Below are positions 50,056 to 63,589 of a stretch of 64,000 bases of DNA, piece after piece; the stretch's first letter is position 1, and each line of letters opens with the position of its first letter. Below the pieces are notes generated by a model. The model was not told where the DNA came from. It ran no database searches and saw only the letters and a list, made by a program, of their open reading frames with translations. This DNA comes from Taeniopygia guttata (Eukaryota > Chordata > Aves > Passeriformes > Estrildidae): NCBI RefSeq assembly GCF_048771995.1, contig NC_133027.1, forward strand, positions 64,231,501 through 64,295,500, written 5' to 3'. Made by a program: the position numbers and the translations under genes.

Positions 50056-53000
50056 TGTAATTACAAAGTGAAATAGTGAAACCATGAATGTGGTCAGCCA
50101 TATCCAAGGAGGGGTGCTACAACCAGAGGTGAATTTTTGGACAAGGAAGTGACCACTCAGCACCGTAACCTAAACACCCACAAGCTTTCAGCCTTACCTT
50201 CCATTGGTCTTTTCTGCTCAGTGTTCTAGAATGGGTTTTGTTTTCAACAGAACTACAGGGAAAGGGAAAAGACCTTTTCTAGATTCGCATAAAATAACCG
50301 AAAACAGCAGCAATTTCCAAATTTATGGCAATTCCCAAGGTAGGGGTCACAACTCTCTTTCTACATCCAACAGAAAACTGCTACATTATCATACTATGTG
50401 GAATCACAAGGCCGACAGTGGGGATCATGCTTCTTTCCATCTCACAAACGAGGTTAGAAGTTCAGAAGTTGGTTGCAGATGCCAGTTTCTAGGCAAGGAG
50501 AAGAAAACAGAGTGGAAAGTACCAGGATGTATTCCAGAAGAATACAGGAGAATAATTTTGAGATCGTGATTCTGGATGGTGCTGTCCTTCCCAGTAACAG
50601 CCACATGAACCACAGCTTCCTCCTGGAACTGCTGCATGTGCTCATGCTCCCAGGAGAAGACTGAAAACTCACCTGTCACCCAATTCTGGAAGCAGAGCAC
50701 AAGTCAATAAGCCAGAAGCAAAGAGGAATCAGGAAAGCAGGAATCCCTTTCACGGACGCCTCCAGGGGCTGGCTAGATTCTCATCCCCTTCCTTGTCTAA
50801 CCAGCTTTTCCCATCTGCCTGCCAACAGCTGTTGCTTAATAATGTAGCCACCTTGTCAGAAACTGGTTTATTCTGGTGCCAAAAACAGACATGACGAAGG
50901 AAGGAGGCAAGAGAAGATACCTACCCAGACAGCTCCACAGCCTCAAGCAAGGAGAGTAAGCAAGCTTTTTGAAAGAAGGTTAAAATAATTCTGGGGGACA
51001 TTCCTTGATTCTCATTTCTTTCCTCTCAATTCCATCCAGGCCTTTCAGAGTCTTAGCTGGATAGCTTAAGAATTTGAAAAGGGCAATTAAACAAGATGTT
51101 TAGAGGTTGGAAAGGGAAATCTTACAATCAAAGAAACCCATGTTTATAGACAAATCCCAAGAAGACCCCAAAGACAAAGTGACTCATTCAAGCCAAATTT
51201 GAAATACAGGTGAACCAAGAGAAAAGATGTAATCTTTGACACACTGTGGGAAACAGTGGCCACAAAGTCTTTCCAGCAAGCCACCCTCCAAAACTGGGGT
51301 TTGAATCTTTGCTTTCTGCCAAGATGGTCCATACCCTGGTTAAATATGTCTGTGAACTGCTTGGTTACAGAGCTAACCCTTGGAGTATACGGAGCATAAA
51401 CTGCAAAAGTGTGTTTGGATATGGCCTGTAGCTATCATGACTACAGTTTTCAATTGTGAATGCCTTATGTTAGATAACAAGACCTACAGGATTTATCTCA
51501 TGTCTTTAATCATGTGAAAGTAGATAACTTGAGTCTTAGTTATCTTAAGCTCCTTTTATAAGCAGTGGAGAAGGAAAAGCATCTTTTGAGATAAGTTATC
51601 CCAAGATAAGACTGGCATCCAAGTCAGAAGGAATTACTTTCTCTCTGAAGATGATCTTTCTCTTCAGATGCTAGAGCCAGCCTAAGACAACTAATTTAAA
51701 TTTAGTACGTCTATTGTGAGGTATTTAAATTAGGCAACATGAATTCCATCAAATATTCAGATTCAAAGCCCTAAGTGAATGGCCATCTCTGAAAACCAAG
51801 ACAGTTATGTGCCTGTGAAAACATTAATCTATAACAAATCTGTATCCTAAGATAAAAAGTTATACTCACCTGATACACTTCTTTTAGTTTCCATTGACTT
51901 AAGTTGGTAGAAATATAGTTTCTGTTACAAGTTTTGTTTGTTATCAGGGTGACTTTTAAAATTAATGCAATTTATATACTTGTTGACGTTTTAATTCTTG
52001 ATGTTGTTTGATTCTGTTGCCATTTTACTAACCACCTGCATGAAACCGACTTCTTTTTCTTTAAAGACACCCTTCTTTTTGTTCAAATAGCCTTCAGTTG
52101 TTAATGTTTTCTTATACATTCAAATATTTAATGCAATATTTAATTAATAATAATTAATTTAATGCCTTGCAACTTTAGGTTGGTTCCATTTTACATAATC
52201 ATTATGGTCACATCTTTAATTATGTAATTCATGTCTCATACCTTCCAACTTCAGCAAGCAGAGAGACAAGGATCCTACAGATAAAAACTTCCTACATAGG
52301 TATGATTTATTCTTACAGCATCATTCCTTATGAATAAATACACAGCCTTCTGGGAAAATTACTCCCACTCTATTCCACCTTCCTAATTTTTGCCCTTGAA
52401 ATTCTAACACTGCACTCACATACTTGCAGCTCCTATTACTGTGAGTTTCTCTCACATACTTGTTGCTACTCCGCTCTTCTCATGTACCAACTGAATTTTA
52501 TCCCAGCAGTTTCCTCCTCATTTTCAGTATGCATGCACACATATAGTGCTGAAAGCACAGGACAGTGACCTCCATAGCTTTTAGTTTCAGGATTTGGCTT
52601 CACATGTTTACAGGAAATGAGAATTGCAGGGAAAATTCTGGCTGATCCCAATCTGTATAGAGTATTTGGAGTCGAACTATGGAGATGGTTTATATGTAAT
52701 CTCGTGGTCTGTAGAGCTGTGGAAAGCTGGAGCACCCTCAGTAGAAGTGGAAACTGTAAAATGTAACCAAGCACCTCTTTACTATCCACTGCATCAGGCT
52801 GGAAGATTAAATCACCATCACACATTTCTGTGTGCTAACCTAGATTCTCTCATCCTTCTTCAACATTAATTCCTGGCCTCCCTTGCTCTTTTCTTCCACT
52901 GGTACCCAATATAAAATGGACCATGCACAGTAACCTTGTGAAAAGCCTTTGGGATGGCAGTCTGCACAACAGCTCTGCTGCACTTCCTCAGGTGCCTCTG

Positions 53001-54260
53001 CACTCAAGGCACAGAAAACCACACTTCTGTGGATTTCAACACTCATTTGGAGGCAGCAAGTGGCAGTGAGACCTGCCTCCACAGTGTTAATTGTTATCAT
53101 CATTATTCTAATCCAGCAGTGTCATCAGTCCTGGTGGGTTCTGTGGTTGCCTCCTTCAGTCTTGCTTTTACTTCACACAGTTACTCTCTTACCATGAGGC
53201 ACAGATTTAGGGGTGAGGAGAGGTGGTGACGGTAGCTATTTCTTCCTTACTAAGAAGCAATAGCTTTCTTAAAACCAGCATCTGCTGACATTCATTTGGT
53301 TTCTGGAACTTCTGTTTTCTCAGGTTAGGTGGTCCAGGTGCCCTATGGCTGACACCAGAAAGCTTTAGCCTACACCCTGCCAGCTAGTTCAGGTTCTGAA
53401 AAACAAAGTTGCAAGCTGAACACACTTCCAGTGTCACAGCCAATCCTACACAGAAAAGAACCTTAAGTCCCAAGTGCAGAGTGCTGCAAGCCATCATGCT
53501 ATCTCTTTCCATGTGCTTCCCACCAATTTCCAGAGAAATAAAAATAAAATGCCACCTCTGGCAGAAATTAGTTACATCTTGTCCCCTGTGTGTGCTTCCA
53601 TTCAAGGCATCACTCCCACTCAGATGCTGCACCCGCTGCCCTCACTAGTGTGCTACTGCATGGCTGCATTTGAATTGGGTCACTCAAACAATTCAGGTTA
53701 AAAATACACCACCACAATCACCAAGAAGAGCTAATTTTAACTCAGGTCATTGCAGTGATCCTGTTGGGTTTTTGTTCTGATGGTATCTAGGGAAACATGA
53801 CCTCAATTATGGTCACCATAACTGCTAATTGAACTCTACACATCCTTTTCTCATAAAGGAATCCACACATTTGGATGTTAACTCTGGAGTACAATGCTGT
53901 TCTCAGAGTTAATGATAGCCTTTCTATTGACTATTTTAACAGACAATTCCAGGGCCAAATACAGAATTTGGAAAGTTGTATTTTAAATCTCAGTCTGACC
54001 TCCCCCACAAAAGACAGGGAAGACACAGTATCCAATGCACATTGATGATGACCAGCTGCAGCCTTTGGAACTGTGTGTTACATCTTCTGCACACAAAGAA
54101 AGCTCTCACACTTCCGTACAGACACCCTGGGATCTCATACAGGAGAACAGGTCAAGTGCCAGCAGCAAGGTGATCACTCAAACTTCAAGGATCATGTCTC
54201 AGGTCCCAGTCGCTGTGGTAGAGGCTAATTGGCAAAATGACTCAGCAATATGCATGTCTT
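50056..54260. other. Gene-free region downstream of TXLNB
   Basis: No exon, RNA gene or recognised transposon. A strongly AT-rich patch with TAATTAATAATAATTAATTT-like sequence lies at about 52,125-52,165. Frames of up to 121 codons on both strands lack any recognisable domain. Confidence 0.4.
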
Positions 54261-54270
54261 TTCTTTCCTC

Positions 54271-54395
54271 TTTTCTTTTCTTTTCTTTTCTTTTCTTTTC
54301 TTTTCTTTTCTTTTCTTTTCTTTTCTTTTCTTTTCTTTTCTTTTCTTTTCTTTTCTTTTCTTTTCTTTTCTTTTCTTTTCTTTTCTTTTCTTTTC
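54271..54395. repeat. (TTTTC)25 pentanucleotide microsatellite
   Basis: Twenty-five uninterrupted TTTTC units (125 bp), with imperfect units on both sides (about 54,257-54,407 in all). It is a pure polypyrimidine/polypurine tract. Apparent FFSFLFFSFL or KKRKEKKRKE frames are translations of the repeat. Confidence 0.98.
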
Positions 54396-54988
54396 TTTTT
54401 TCTTTTCGTTATTAAATCAAAGTTTATAGACCACAGCATCCCAGAACACAAGACTCTGCTTCTGTTACACTGGAGGCTGAATGTAATGTCAAAAAAAAAA
54501 TGAGGCATTTTTTTTCACAGAAAGAAGAGAAACAGTGAAGAAGTCCATGACATTTTTACTAGAGGCAGCCTCTATCTGTGGGTTGGTAATGCAGTGTTAC
54601 CTCCTGAAATCCAGGGTCCCAGATTTTGAATTACATCAACTGAAGATAGTTTTGATTTTAAGTTTGTGCTTCTAGACCATTGTTAGACTGCCAGACCATT
54701 GCACAAACCCACACCTTTAACTGGTGCTATTCGGCACAGCTGGAGAGTCTGTTCAGAAAAGTCTTGATGACAGAAAAAGCAGCTTGACACAGAGTTGGAA
54801 AGAGATGGACCTGCCACCATGAGTGATGTTTTAGCAGCAGATCTCTCATCTGCCTTGGTCAACCCATTTATCTCACCTGGCATTCTCTGCATCATTAAAT
54901 ACACCCATAACACTTTAGAGGAAAATAACTGCAGTTTACAAGCATAGTTCACAACAGCATGGTATGTTCAGCTGGCTCCTCAGAAAGG

Positions 54989-55604
54989 TGTCACAGTTTA
55001 ACCCCAGCTGGCAATTAAATACCATGTAAACACCCCTTCTCTACCCTCATCCCCACAGTGGGATGGTGAGGAAAATTAAAAAAGGTAAGACCCATGGACT
55101 GAGATAAGAACAGTTGAACAACTGAGCTAGATTAAAATATAATAACAATAATAACAATAATAACAACAATAATAATAATTATTATTGTTGTCATAGTGAT
55201 GAAACAGGAGATAACAAAGAGTGAGAGAGGAATAAAACCCAAGAAAGATGAGTGATGCACAATTCAGTTGCTCACCATCCACTGACTGATGCCAAGCCTG
55301 TCCCTGAGCAGCAATCAGCAGCTCCTGGCAAACTCCCCACAGTTCATAGACTGCACATCTCACTCCGTGGTGTGAAATAATCCTTTGAACAGTTCATGTC
55401 AGCTGTCCTGTCCATGCTCCCTCCTGGCTTCTTGTACACATGCTCACTGACAGAGCATGGAAAACTGAGAATTCCTTAAGAACTGCAGAGCAAAAACTAA
55501 AGCATCAGTGTATTATCAACATTATTTTCATACTGAATCCAAAACACAGCACTGTACCAGCTACTAGGAGAAAAAATAACCCTATTCCAGACAAAGCTAG
55601 GACA
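54989..55604 (-). mobile_element. Fossil solo LTR of an avian endogenous retrovirus (TguLTR5-like)
   Basis: A 616-bp element bounded by TG...CA. Read on the minus strand it begins TGTCCTAGC and ends AACTGTGACA. Its internal landmarks follow a bird LTR family that I recall as TguLTR5 in zebra finch: a TACCAGCTACTAG block, a GATTGCTGCTCAGGGACAG-type block, an (ATT)n tract and a CCACTGTGGGGATG-type block. No internal retroviral genes adjoin it, so it is a solo LTR left by recombination. The five bases on each side (54,984-54,988 and 55,605-55,609) are nearly identical and probably the target duplication. It is a broken fossil of moderate age; the family name is from memory. Confidence 0.85.
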
Positions 55605-56271
55605 AAAGAAGATTTAACATCTCCTTCTGTAAAAGATCACAGTGACCTTGTGCCTGAGGAACAGCAGCTGACAACTCACCCAGGACTTCCACATTGTTAG
55701 TTTGTTTGCTGTTATCTATTTCTGTGTCTCTATTACACACATAACAATAAAGATTCTTAATGAAACACAGCTTAAGCCAGTTACTGGTGAATTAACAGAT
55801 ACCATACTGACATCCTAATTATGAATTATGTAGGTGTTTTGTTAGAGACACACAGAGCTGTAGTAAGACATTTTAGTGGTGTAAGCCTTGCAACACCACA
55901 GCTGCAGGGACACTGCTGCTCTGCTTGGTGTCCTTCTACTCCAGAGAGGACCTGGGCTTCTTGCTGCACCCTGGAGAATCCCACAGGTACCAGTGGATAG
56001 CAGGGGAGACACAGAATGCAGACACCAGGTGGTGGTACACCTGGAACTCCTGAAAATTTTGCACTATGATCTCTGCTCTTGAGACCCTGTGTCTCACACA
56101 AATTAATGACCTTTCTGCTTCATATTGCTGCTTGTAAAATGTGGGTAGTGAATGCGGTTGTGAATTATTTTGAGTGCAAGTAATATTTACTCCTCAGTAA
56201 GACTAATTGCTCTCATCTAATTTAAGATGCCATTAAAAAAAAATTATGATCATGTAATATATTGATAGGGA
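55605..56271. other. Gene-free stretch between LTR and CR1
   Basis: Unique-looking sequence. Frames of 64-91 codons at about 55,826-56,101 on both strands have no recognisable domain. Confidence 0.4.
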
Positions 56272-56590
56272 ACTTTAGAGATCACCTCCCCTTCCTAAGA
56301 GAAGCAGGACCAATTTTGAAACTACATCAGGTTGCTCAGGTCCTGTCAGTTTTGAGTATTTCCAAGGATAGAGACTGCATGTCTCTGGATATTTGATTTT
56401 TCTTCACAGTGAATTTTTTTTCTTTCTATCTAATCTTCCTTGGTGCAGCCCATGTCCTTGACCTCTCTCTTTGCCATTATGCATCACTGTCTTCTCTATA
56501 GCCTCCCATCATTAGTTTAAGATTCCCTCTGATCCTTCTCCAGGCTGGACAAAACCAGTCCTTGAGATGACATAGGACATTCTCATTTCA
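56272..56590 (-). mobile_element. CR1 LINE fragment, old
   Basis: The plus strand follows the reverse complement of CR1 in order: AGATCACCTCCCC, GGTTGCTCAGGTCCTGTCAG, TATTTCCAAGGATAGAGACT, TTCACAGTGAATTTTTTTTC, CTTCTCTATAGCCTCCCAT and CCTTCTCCAGGCTGGACAAA. It has diverged noticeably, lacks the extreme 3' terminus and is 5'-truncated. Confidence 0.85.
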
Positions 56591-57394
56591 TAGCAAGAGA
56601 ACCCAAGTACATGTTCAACTGCAGCAGTGCATTCCCTGCCTGTTCACACTGCTGCTATCCAAGTATAAAAGAAGCCACCACTTCCCATTCATCCACCAGT
56701 CTTCCCAGTACCTCACCACGAACTCCATCAGAGTGGAAAACCTCACCTATTTTTCCAACATGGCAGCTCATGTGATCATTTTCTAAGCCAACCTGGTGAA
56801 AATGCCTCGGGCATCTTTAGATTGTACAAAAATTCTCAAGAAAACCAAATCATTTTGAATTGGCTTTGCTCAGGGGATTACTTTGTAGGCAGCTGTGCCA
56901 GATGAGCAGAGAAAAAACTGTTGGCCAACAGGTGGGTTCATCCAGGTCTATGGGAATGCAAAATCCTCATCCCTCTGCAGCTGCAGCTGCAGCTCCCACA
57001 GGATGAGTGGCACAGCAGCAGCTACTTGAGCACTAATTCTCATAGGCTCAGGTTCCTGTGCTTGATAGAGTTTTTCTCCTGAGGTTTTTGTCAAAACTTT
57101 GTGAGTCCTCAGCAGAACAGTAATTGTTAACAATAACATTTACACAGGTGTATGAACTTTCCACACATACTGTTCCTGCTTGCCAAGCAAAATGTTACAA
57201 GGATCAAGAAGAAGAAAAATGTAGCAGCACCAGAACTTATTTAAAACACACCCACACGTGCTACGTTCAAACAGGGAAAGCAAAACAAGCAGAAGTCTTT
57301 TCTAATCCTTAAAGGTTAAGAAGCTTAAGTCTGTCTTGTAAAGACATTTTGTCTTGTCACATCAGCTTATTACTGAGAAGCCATTCTAGACTAG

Positions 57395-58258
57395 AGTTAA
57401 ACAGAACAGTTCAGTTGGAAGGGACCTACAATGATCATCTATAGCCTAACTGCCTGACCACTTCAGGGATGACCAAAAATTGAAGCACTTTGTTAATGGC
57501 ACTGTCCAAATGCCTCTCGGATACTGACATTCTTGTGCCATCAAGCACTCCTCTAGGAAGCTTGTTCCAGCATTTGACCACCCTCTTGCTAAAAGAAATG
57601 CTTTCTAATACCCAGTCTCTGTTGCATTTTTGAACCATTCCCATGCATCTTATCACTGGATTTCAGTGAGATCAGCACCTCCCTCTCCATGTTGCCTCCT
57701 CAGGCAGCTACAGAGAGCAACAAGGTCAAAAATTCAGCCTCTTTTTCTCCAAACTAGACAAGCCCAAAGTCCTCCTCCACTCCTCACAGGACATGCCTTC
57801 CAGCCCTTCCACCAGCTTTATTGCCCTCTTCTGGATGCACTTAAGGACCTTCGCATCCTCCTTAAATTGTGGGCCCCAGAACTGCTCACAGTGCTCAAGA
57901 TGAGGCTGGTGATGCCACGCCTGATGCACCCCAGGACACCCCACCACCCTCATGGCTATCTGGGCACACACTGCTGACCCACATTGAGCTGTTGCCCACC
58001 TACACCCTCAGATCCCTCTCGGCACAGCTGTTCTCCAGACTCTCCTCTCCCAATTTATACTTGTACCTGATGCTACTCTGTCCCAGGTGCAGAATCCAGC
58101 ATTTGGATTTGTTGAATTTCATCCCATGAATCATTGCCCAGTACTCCAATCTATCTAGATCCCTCTGCAAGGCCTCTCCTCCCTCCACAGTCATCAGCAC
58201 CTCCCAGTTGAGTACTATCAGCAATCCTGCCAACAGGACATTCAACTGCTGCATCCAG
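57395..58258 (-). mobile_element. CR1 LINE with end of ORF2 (reverse transcriptase)
   Basis: The longest CR1 copy here. On the minus strand it encodes recognisable pieces of the C-terminal part of ORF2: EALQRDLDRLEYWAM, MKFNKSKCWILHLG and SLENSCAERDLRV at 58,254-58,000, then KVLKCIQKRAIKLVEGLEGM and RTLGLSSLEKKRLNF at 57,971-57,726, then FSKRVVKCWNKLPRGVLDG and SERHLDSAINKVLQF at 57,656-57,435. The first piece is in a different frame from the other two, and these are separated by stops, so the copy is inactive. The catalytic part of the polymerase is missing (5' truncation). The 3' UTR is present at 57,395-57,440. Confidence 0.95.
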
Positions 58259-58259
58259 A

Positions 58260-61200
58260 TAATTTTAAGTATATTAAACAGAAAGAGACCCTACAGGGCA
58301 TCTCCCAGAGGTTCTCCAACCACCAAAGTCTGAATAATATATGTGTGACAACCCTCTTGAAGTCTGTTGGATATGTACTTTTATTTTGAAAACTGCTGAA
58401 ACAACTTAGCTAACAGTCATGGCTGATGAACGACGTGACTGCAAGGACTTGTGAGGCATCAGCTTGGCCCCAGAAGAGAGGGGCAAGGTTAAGTCAGTAT
58501 GATGAAGCCCTCACATGGTCTGTGCCCTAGCACTACTGACTCCAAGACTCAAAAAAGCCTGTCTGAAATATCTCCCCCTGTGCTGCTGCAGTGTGCAGTG
58601 TGCCACTGCAGCAGTCAGAGGGAGCAACAGTACTGCAGAGGAAAGTCAGACTTATTCTGGGGTCCTCACTGACACACTACAGGTTTCCAAAAGCGCAATG
58701 CAGACATTTCTGGGTCCTGTGCATTTTCAAATTGACACCATCAAGCCAGTGTAAGTTCCCACATGAACATTTATTTTGCCTTGGCAGCCTTATTATCAAA
58801 ATAATAAGAAAATGAGAGTTCAGAATTACACAGCATTTTTTGTGAAGATTATACACACATAGTTTAAAACTTGGCTTACTCTCTCTGGCTTACCTCACAA
58901 AACGACATTCCCACTACTCAGCAGCTGAGCACAGATGGAAGACAGGATTCAGCAGCAATCTGAACTAGAAAGTCCAGCTGCTTTAAGTGTAGGTGTGTGT
59001 TTGTGCTGAGGTGGCAGCTGAGTGGTCATGGGACAATAGGGCAGCCTTGCCCTCAACCCAGAAGCAGAGCAGAGCTGGGCCCTCCAGCACTCCTCCCCTG
59101 CCAGCACATTTTCATCAGAGGCCAGACACGAAGCACATCAAAACCTACATGAATAACAGAACTCCAGTAAGGCCAAGACAACACTGCAGAGGCAAGTGCC
59201 AGCGTGCAGACACCGTCCTCAGTGAAAGCTGACTGCAACACACAAACTCCCATCCCACGGTGTCCTTGCATTGGGCTGTGACCACTGCTATGGGTGGGGA
59301 CTCCCACCAGCAATAGTGACCTTAATGACGAGACAGAGACCAGAGAAAGCCCTCTGTATTTGACAACGGTTTCTCAGCAGCTAAACTTTATATTGCAAAT
59401 AAACTAAATGAGTCATCAAACAGCTTAAGTGAAGCTCTCTTAGTCTTCACCAAAGTGCTAATTCCACCTCTCCCCCAGTTTGTTGAGTCAGAATATCTCT
59501 CCCTCCAGCCCTGCTCTGCTGTACACAATCCAGAGAGGAACTGCAGTGTTAATTCTCCTATCACCTCTTCCATGCCTTCAGCCAAATGTCCTCACCTTAC
59601 CATATGAGTCAGACTTCTGATTATTTTTTTCCTGTGAAAGGGATTTAGTGGATAAACCCTCATTAATATTATAATTCTTATTAAGAATTGTTTGCTAACG
59701 AGAGATCTGTGAAACACATAACTAGGCTAACTTGTACAGTGCTTGTTCTCAGCAATACCTGTACTGTGAAGTTTTGGTGTCCATCAATTATCCAAAACAC
59801 TGGTACAAATCTGGCATAAACAGGCACAACCCCATTTTCACAGACTTAAGGAGACAGAGGACAACTACATTGCCAAAATCCCATCTTGGCTTCCTAGACT
59901 GCTGCAAGCTATTAACTTCTCACTTTTTCCAGCCACAAACAGGCAGCTGCTGAAACCTACTTCTATTAGGATCTTCCCACAGAGCAAAAGGTGGGTGGGC
60001 AATCCTGCTCCACCTGCTGTGGAGCTGAGCTGCCTCCTCTCCATGAGCACTGAGCAGTCACACACACCATGGTAGTGACAGCATGCTCCCACCAATCTTC
60101 CGGTGCATGACTGATGAAGCAAAGACCCTCTCCAGATGTCTGCGTGGTGCTGGGAACTCAAGCAGGCTCATGATGCTTTAGGTTCCCTGAGTAACAGGTC
60201 TCCCATCACTGACACATAGCAACAGGTGCAGCTAAATGCTTGCTGCTTCTTGCCTTGCTTTTCCAGACAGCCTTTTAGATAAATGGTTCTCAGAAGATCA
60301 CAAGCATATCAGAGATGACAGAGACAGAACACAAAAGCAAAACAAATCAGCTCAGCCATGTCCATGCTGGTCCTCTTCATGGCTTCCAACTCTCCACAAT
60401 GCATCTTGTACCCACAAGCAGTAAAGTGCACAAGCCAGGTCAGTGGGTCTGCAAGAAGCCAGGTCCAGGCTGTGAGCATCCCTTCAACTCCAGCATGGGT
60501 GGGACAGCAGAAGTAAAGAAGCAGAACAGGGACTCTTCCAGCCAGGGGCAGAGGAAGTTAAATTCAACAAGGCAGAAGCATTGACAATTTTTAAGTGAGG
60601 AACTGAATACAAAAACAGGAAGAATTGCAGTAAAACTTCTAACTGGAAATGGCCCTTACTCTGCACTTTTTACTTTAACCAACCTGGCTGCTGCACTGCC
60701 TGAAGCAGTGGCTTACACTTTGTGTGTTATCGTGCTCCCAACCATTCAGTTTCCATGTCCCACCCACCTGTAGGTTGAGGTCTGCAGCCTGATCCCCTTT
60801 TGCCATTAACCTGGCAGCCAAACTAGCCATGACTGCACCAAAAGGAGAGGCTGTCCAATGCCAAGGAAAGACTTCCACAAAGTTCCATATATTCTTTGCA
60901 GAAAACAGATTTAAAGGCAGGCTAAATTTAATTATTTGCATAACTGGAATATCCTTGTTACAGGACTTGTAACCATAGCAATCACTTAAACAAAGCTTTG
61001 AAGAAAATATTCCCTAGTTATTAAAATATTGATTCTAGATCCTGATTCAGTTTCTCAATCTTTCTCATTTCTGACCTCAGAGGTGCTGTCTGCCTCCAGG
61101 TCTTATAAAATAAATGGAAATGGAAGCGGTCAGCTCAGAGACACCGAGTATCCTCAGCTAGTACTTGTGTCTTGTGCCAATAGAATGATGCTTCCTAAAT

Positions 61201-63540
61201 ACACAAATACAAAAGGATCAGGTTGTCATGTGGGGATTTGGATGTTTGCAAACATAAAAGTAATCAGCTAGCAGGGATGTTTCTCAGAACAAGTCTCAGG
61301 CAATTAAACTGAGCCTACATTAATCACATTGCAAACAGAAAGTATTACTTCAGTTGGAGCCAGACTAATTTAAAAGCTCAGGCACTGGAAAAAAAATTAG
61401 GGGGAAAAGGCTGAAGTATCTAGCAATTGGCAATATACATTAAGGTCCCTTGGTATTATGGCTGAATTATCTTCTATCTCCACAGACTCCATTCCACAGT
61501 TATGACTCTTGTATTAATAAGAGTCATGCAGGCATCACACAAAGGCAGCATTGATTTGTTATTCTGTAACTCTATCTGGATAACCAGGGAGAATTTGTTT
61601 TGAAGATTCAGCCAGAGCCTTTTACTTTTTTCAGCTGCCTATTAAATGAGTATGTAGCCAGGAAAACGGGACACAGAAACTGTAAGATGGATGTGATCTG
61701 CACACACATTTTTCTCACACGAAAACAAGTACAGTACATGTTTAACAAAAGGCAGTAGCTCCAGGGTTACATTATATAATGGAGCTGAATACAAACTCTT
61801 CAATATACAGCATCCCAGGAGGTACATTAGGAAAGGTACAAGAATGAAAGTATTTTCTTCATGCGAGGAAGGAGACAGTTATCTTCTTGAAACATGACTT
61901 GAGAGTCCTTCCTGGATGCCACCACAGCTGGTTTGGCTCTGAAAAGTAGCCCATGTGAATTTCAGATCAGATGGTCTGTGGATTAAGGAGCTATACCAGC
62001 TGCTTTAGCTTCTCTCCACATCCCAGTTATCTTGGTTGGACATTACTGAATGAAAAGCAAACGTGCAGGAAGCCCAGCGACTAACAGATATTTAAGGCCA
62101 AAAATTATTCTTGTACCTAAAACACTACAGAAGCAGCTGTTCTGTTTTATATGTCCAGGTTCAAAAGGAACAGAAATTGCTTCACAGAATACTGTCAGAA
62201 TAGAAATCAAATACAAATGTATCTGTGTGAAACCTGGGCATGTATTTTTAGGTGCACACACCCACACACATACGCAGCCTGAATAGTTCACTCCCCTCCT
62301 CTGACACAATCAGGGATGCCTTCAAGAGGAAAATGAGCCCAGACATGTTCCTAACCCAATCTGCCTGTGCCACCCCTATTTTAACTACATACTGTATCAT
62401 GTAATGGTTTGAAAATCTTATTTCCGTGACTTTTTCCTTCCTTTACATTCTCACAGTATTACTCTGTTTCTTTTAGCAACACAGTAACACAGCAGATCAA
62501 ACCTGAAACTGTGCAGTTTAGTGCTCAGTACCAAAGACTGCAGTAATTATGCTAGGGGAACAGTCTCTACAAAACATTCGTTCTCATTTAGTTTTCCCAC
62601 ACTGGTTTAAGGCTTAAACCATAACCTAAGACCCTTCCACAAAGTATCACTATGGAATCACTGCAGTCACTTGCAATCAGCTGATGGCAGCTATTTACAT
62701 TCCCATCCCATAGGCAGATACTCATATTTTAAGCAGCAGTTATCCAGAAGGTTTTTCACAATTAACATACAAGTCGTCAGTTTCAAGGTTATTCAAACCA
62801 TTTGCAGTATCTTCTTCCAAAATTAAACCTGCACAGCTACAGTGGGCTCTTAAAGAGTCTTTCCAAATCTCCAAATCCCACCCCATGCCTCCTGAACTGT
62901 GGCACTCCTTCTCTCCCAGAAATATTTGCTTTACCTTTTGTATGTCCAGATGGCCTTGATCACTTGCATCCTTCCTGAACTTCTCTGTGGCAATACAGAA
63001 AGGCTGAAAAATCATGTTATAAGCGTATGGAGCAAGGCTTGCCAAAATGGAAGATTTCATGATTAGTCAGACTGCTGAAAAACCTTAGACAAGAAGCAAA
63101 GATTTGCAGACAGGTTTCAGCAATGAAGCGTTCTGTCATAACATGGGAAACCCTTCTGCCCTAGGTCCTACCCTGTTGTGTTCTCCCCTCCAGAAGCTCT
63201 TCTGGTATTTCACAGGCATCACAGGGTACTTTTACATTAACAGACTCCACCGAGAAGTGAAGGGTTCAGCACTCTGTTCTCCATTCAGCCTCACAGGCAG
63301 CAGCTGGCACAGCAGACTGGCATTCCTAAAACTGCTCCTGCAGGACTGGCTGTGCTACCGGAGGAGCACTTCTGACATCAACAAAGTGAACAGGACTTCA
63401 GTGTGGCAGGGTGACACATCACACACACCCCACCATGACCCCTGTAGTACAACAGCCTTCAAAATGACAACAACAAAGCTCCATTGTAACTGACACCAAA
63501 AACCTGGTTTACTGTGCCCTTTAAACTTAAAGCAACTGGA
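58260..63540. other. Gene-free intergenic sequence
   Basis: No exon, RNA gene or further transposon was recognised. Open frames are short or overlap on both strands. The largest plus-strand one near the end (ATG at 63,143 to 63,493) is discussed as an observation only. Confidence 0.4.
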
Positions 63541-63547
63541 GTAATTC

Positions 63548-63553
63548 AATAAA
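63548..63553 (+). terminator. AATAAA on the plus strand
   Basis: Canonical hexamer about 55 bases after the end of a 116-codon plus-strand frame. No convincing GU-rich element follows, so its use is uncertain. Confidence 0.25.
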
Positions 63554-63589
63554 GAACAAGTGTAAGAAAAAGGTAAAGAACCCACACCA

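Noticed and set aside
54035-54508. Frames of 88-126 codons, lysine/arginine rich or phenylalanine/serine rich
   Set aside because: They are translations of the (TTTTC)n microsatellite.
62740-63060. 106-codon minus-strand frame with an ATG
   Set aside because: I considered it as an exon of the expected HECA gene, but its sequence matches no part of HECA that I remember and no splice structure supports it.
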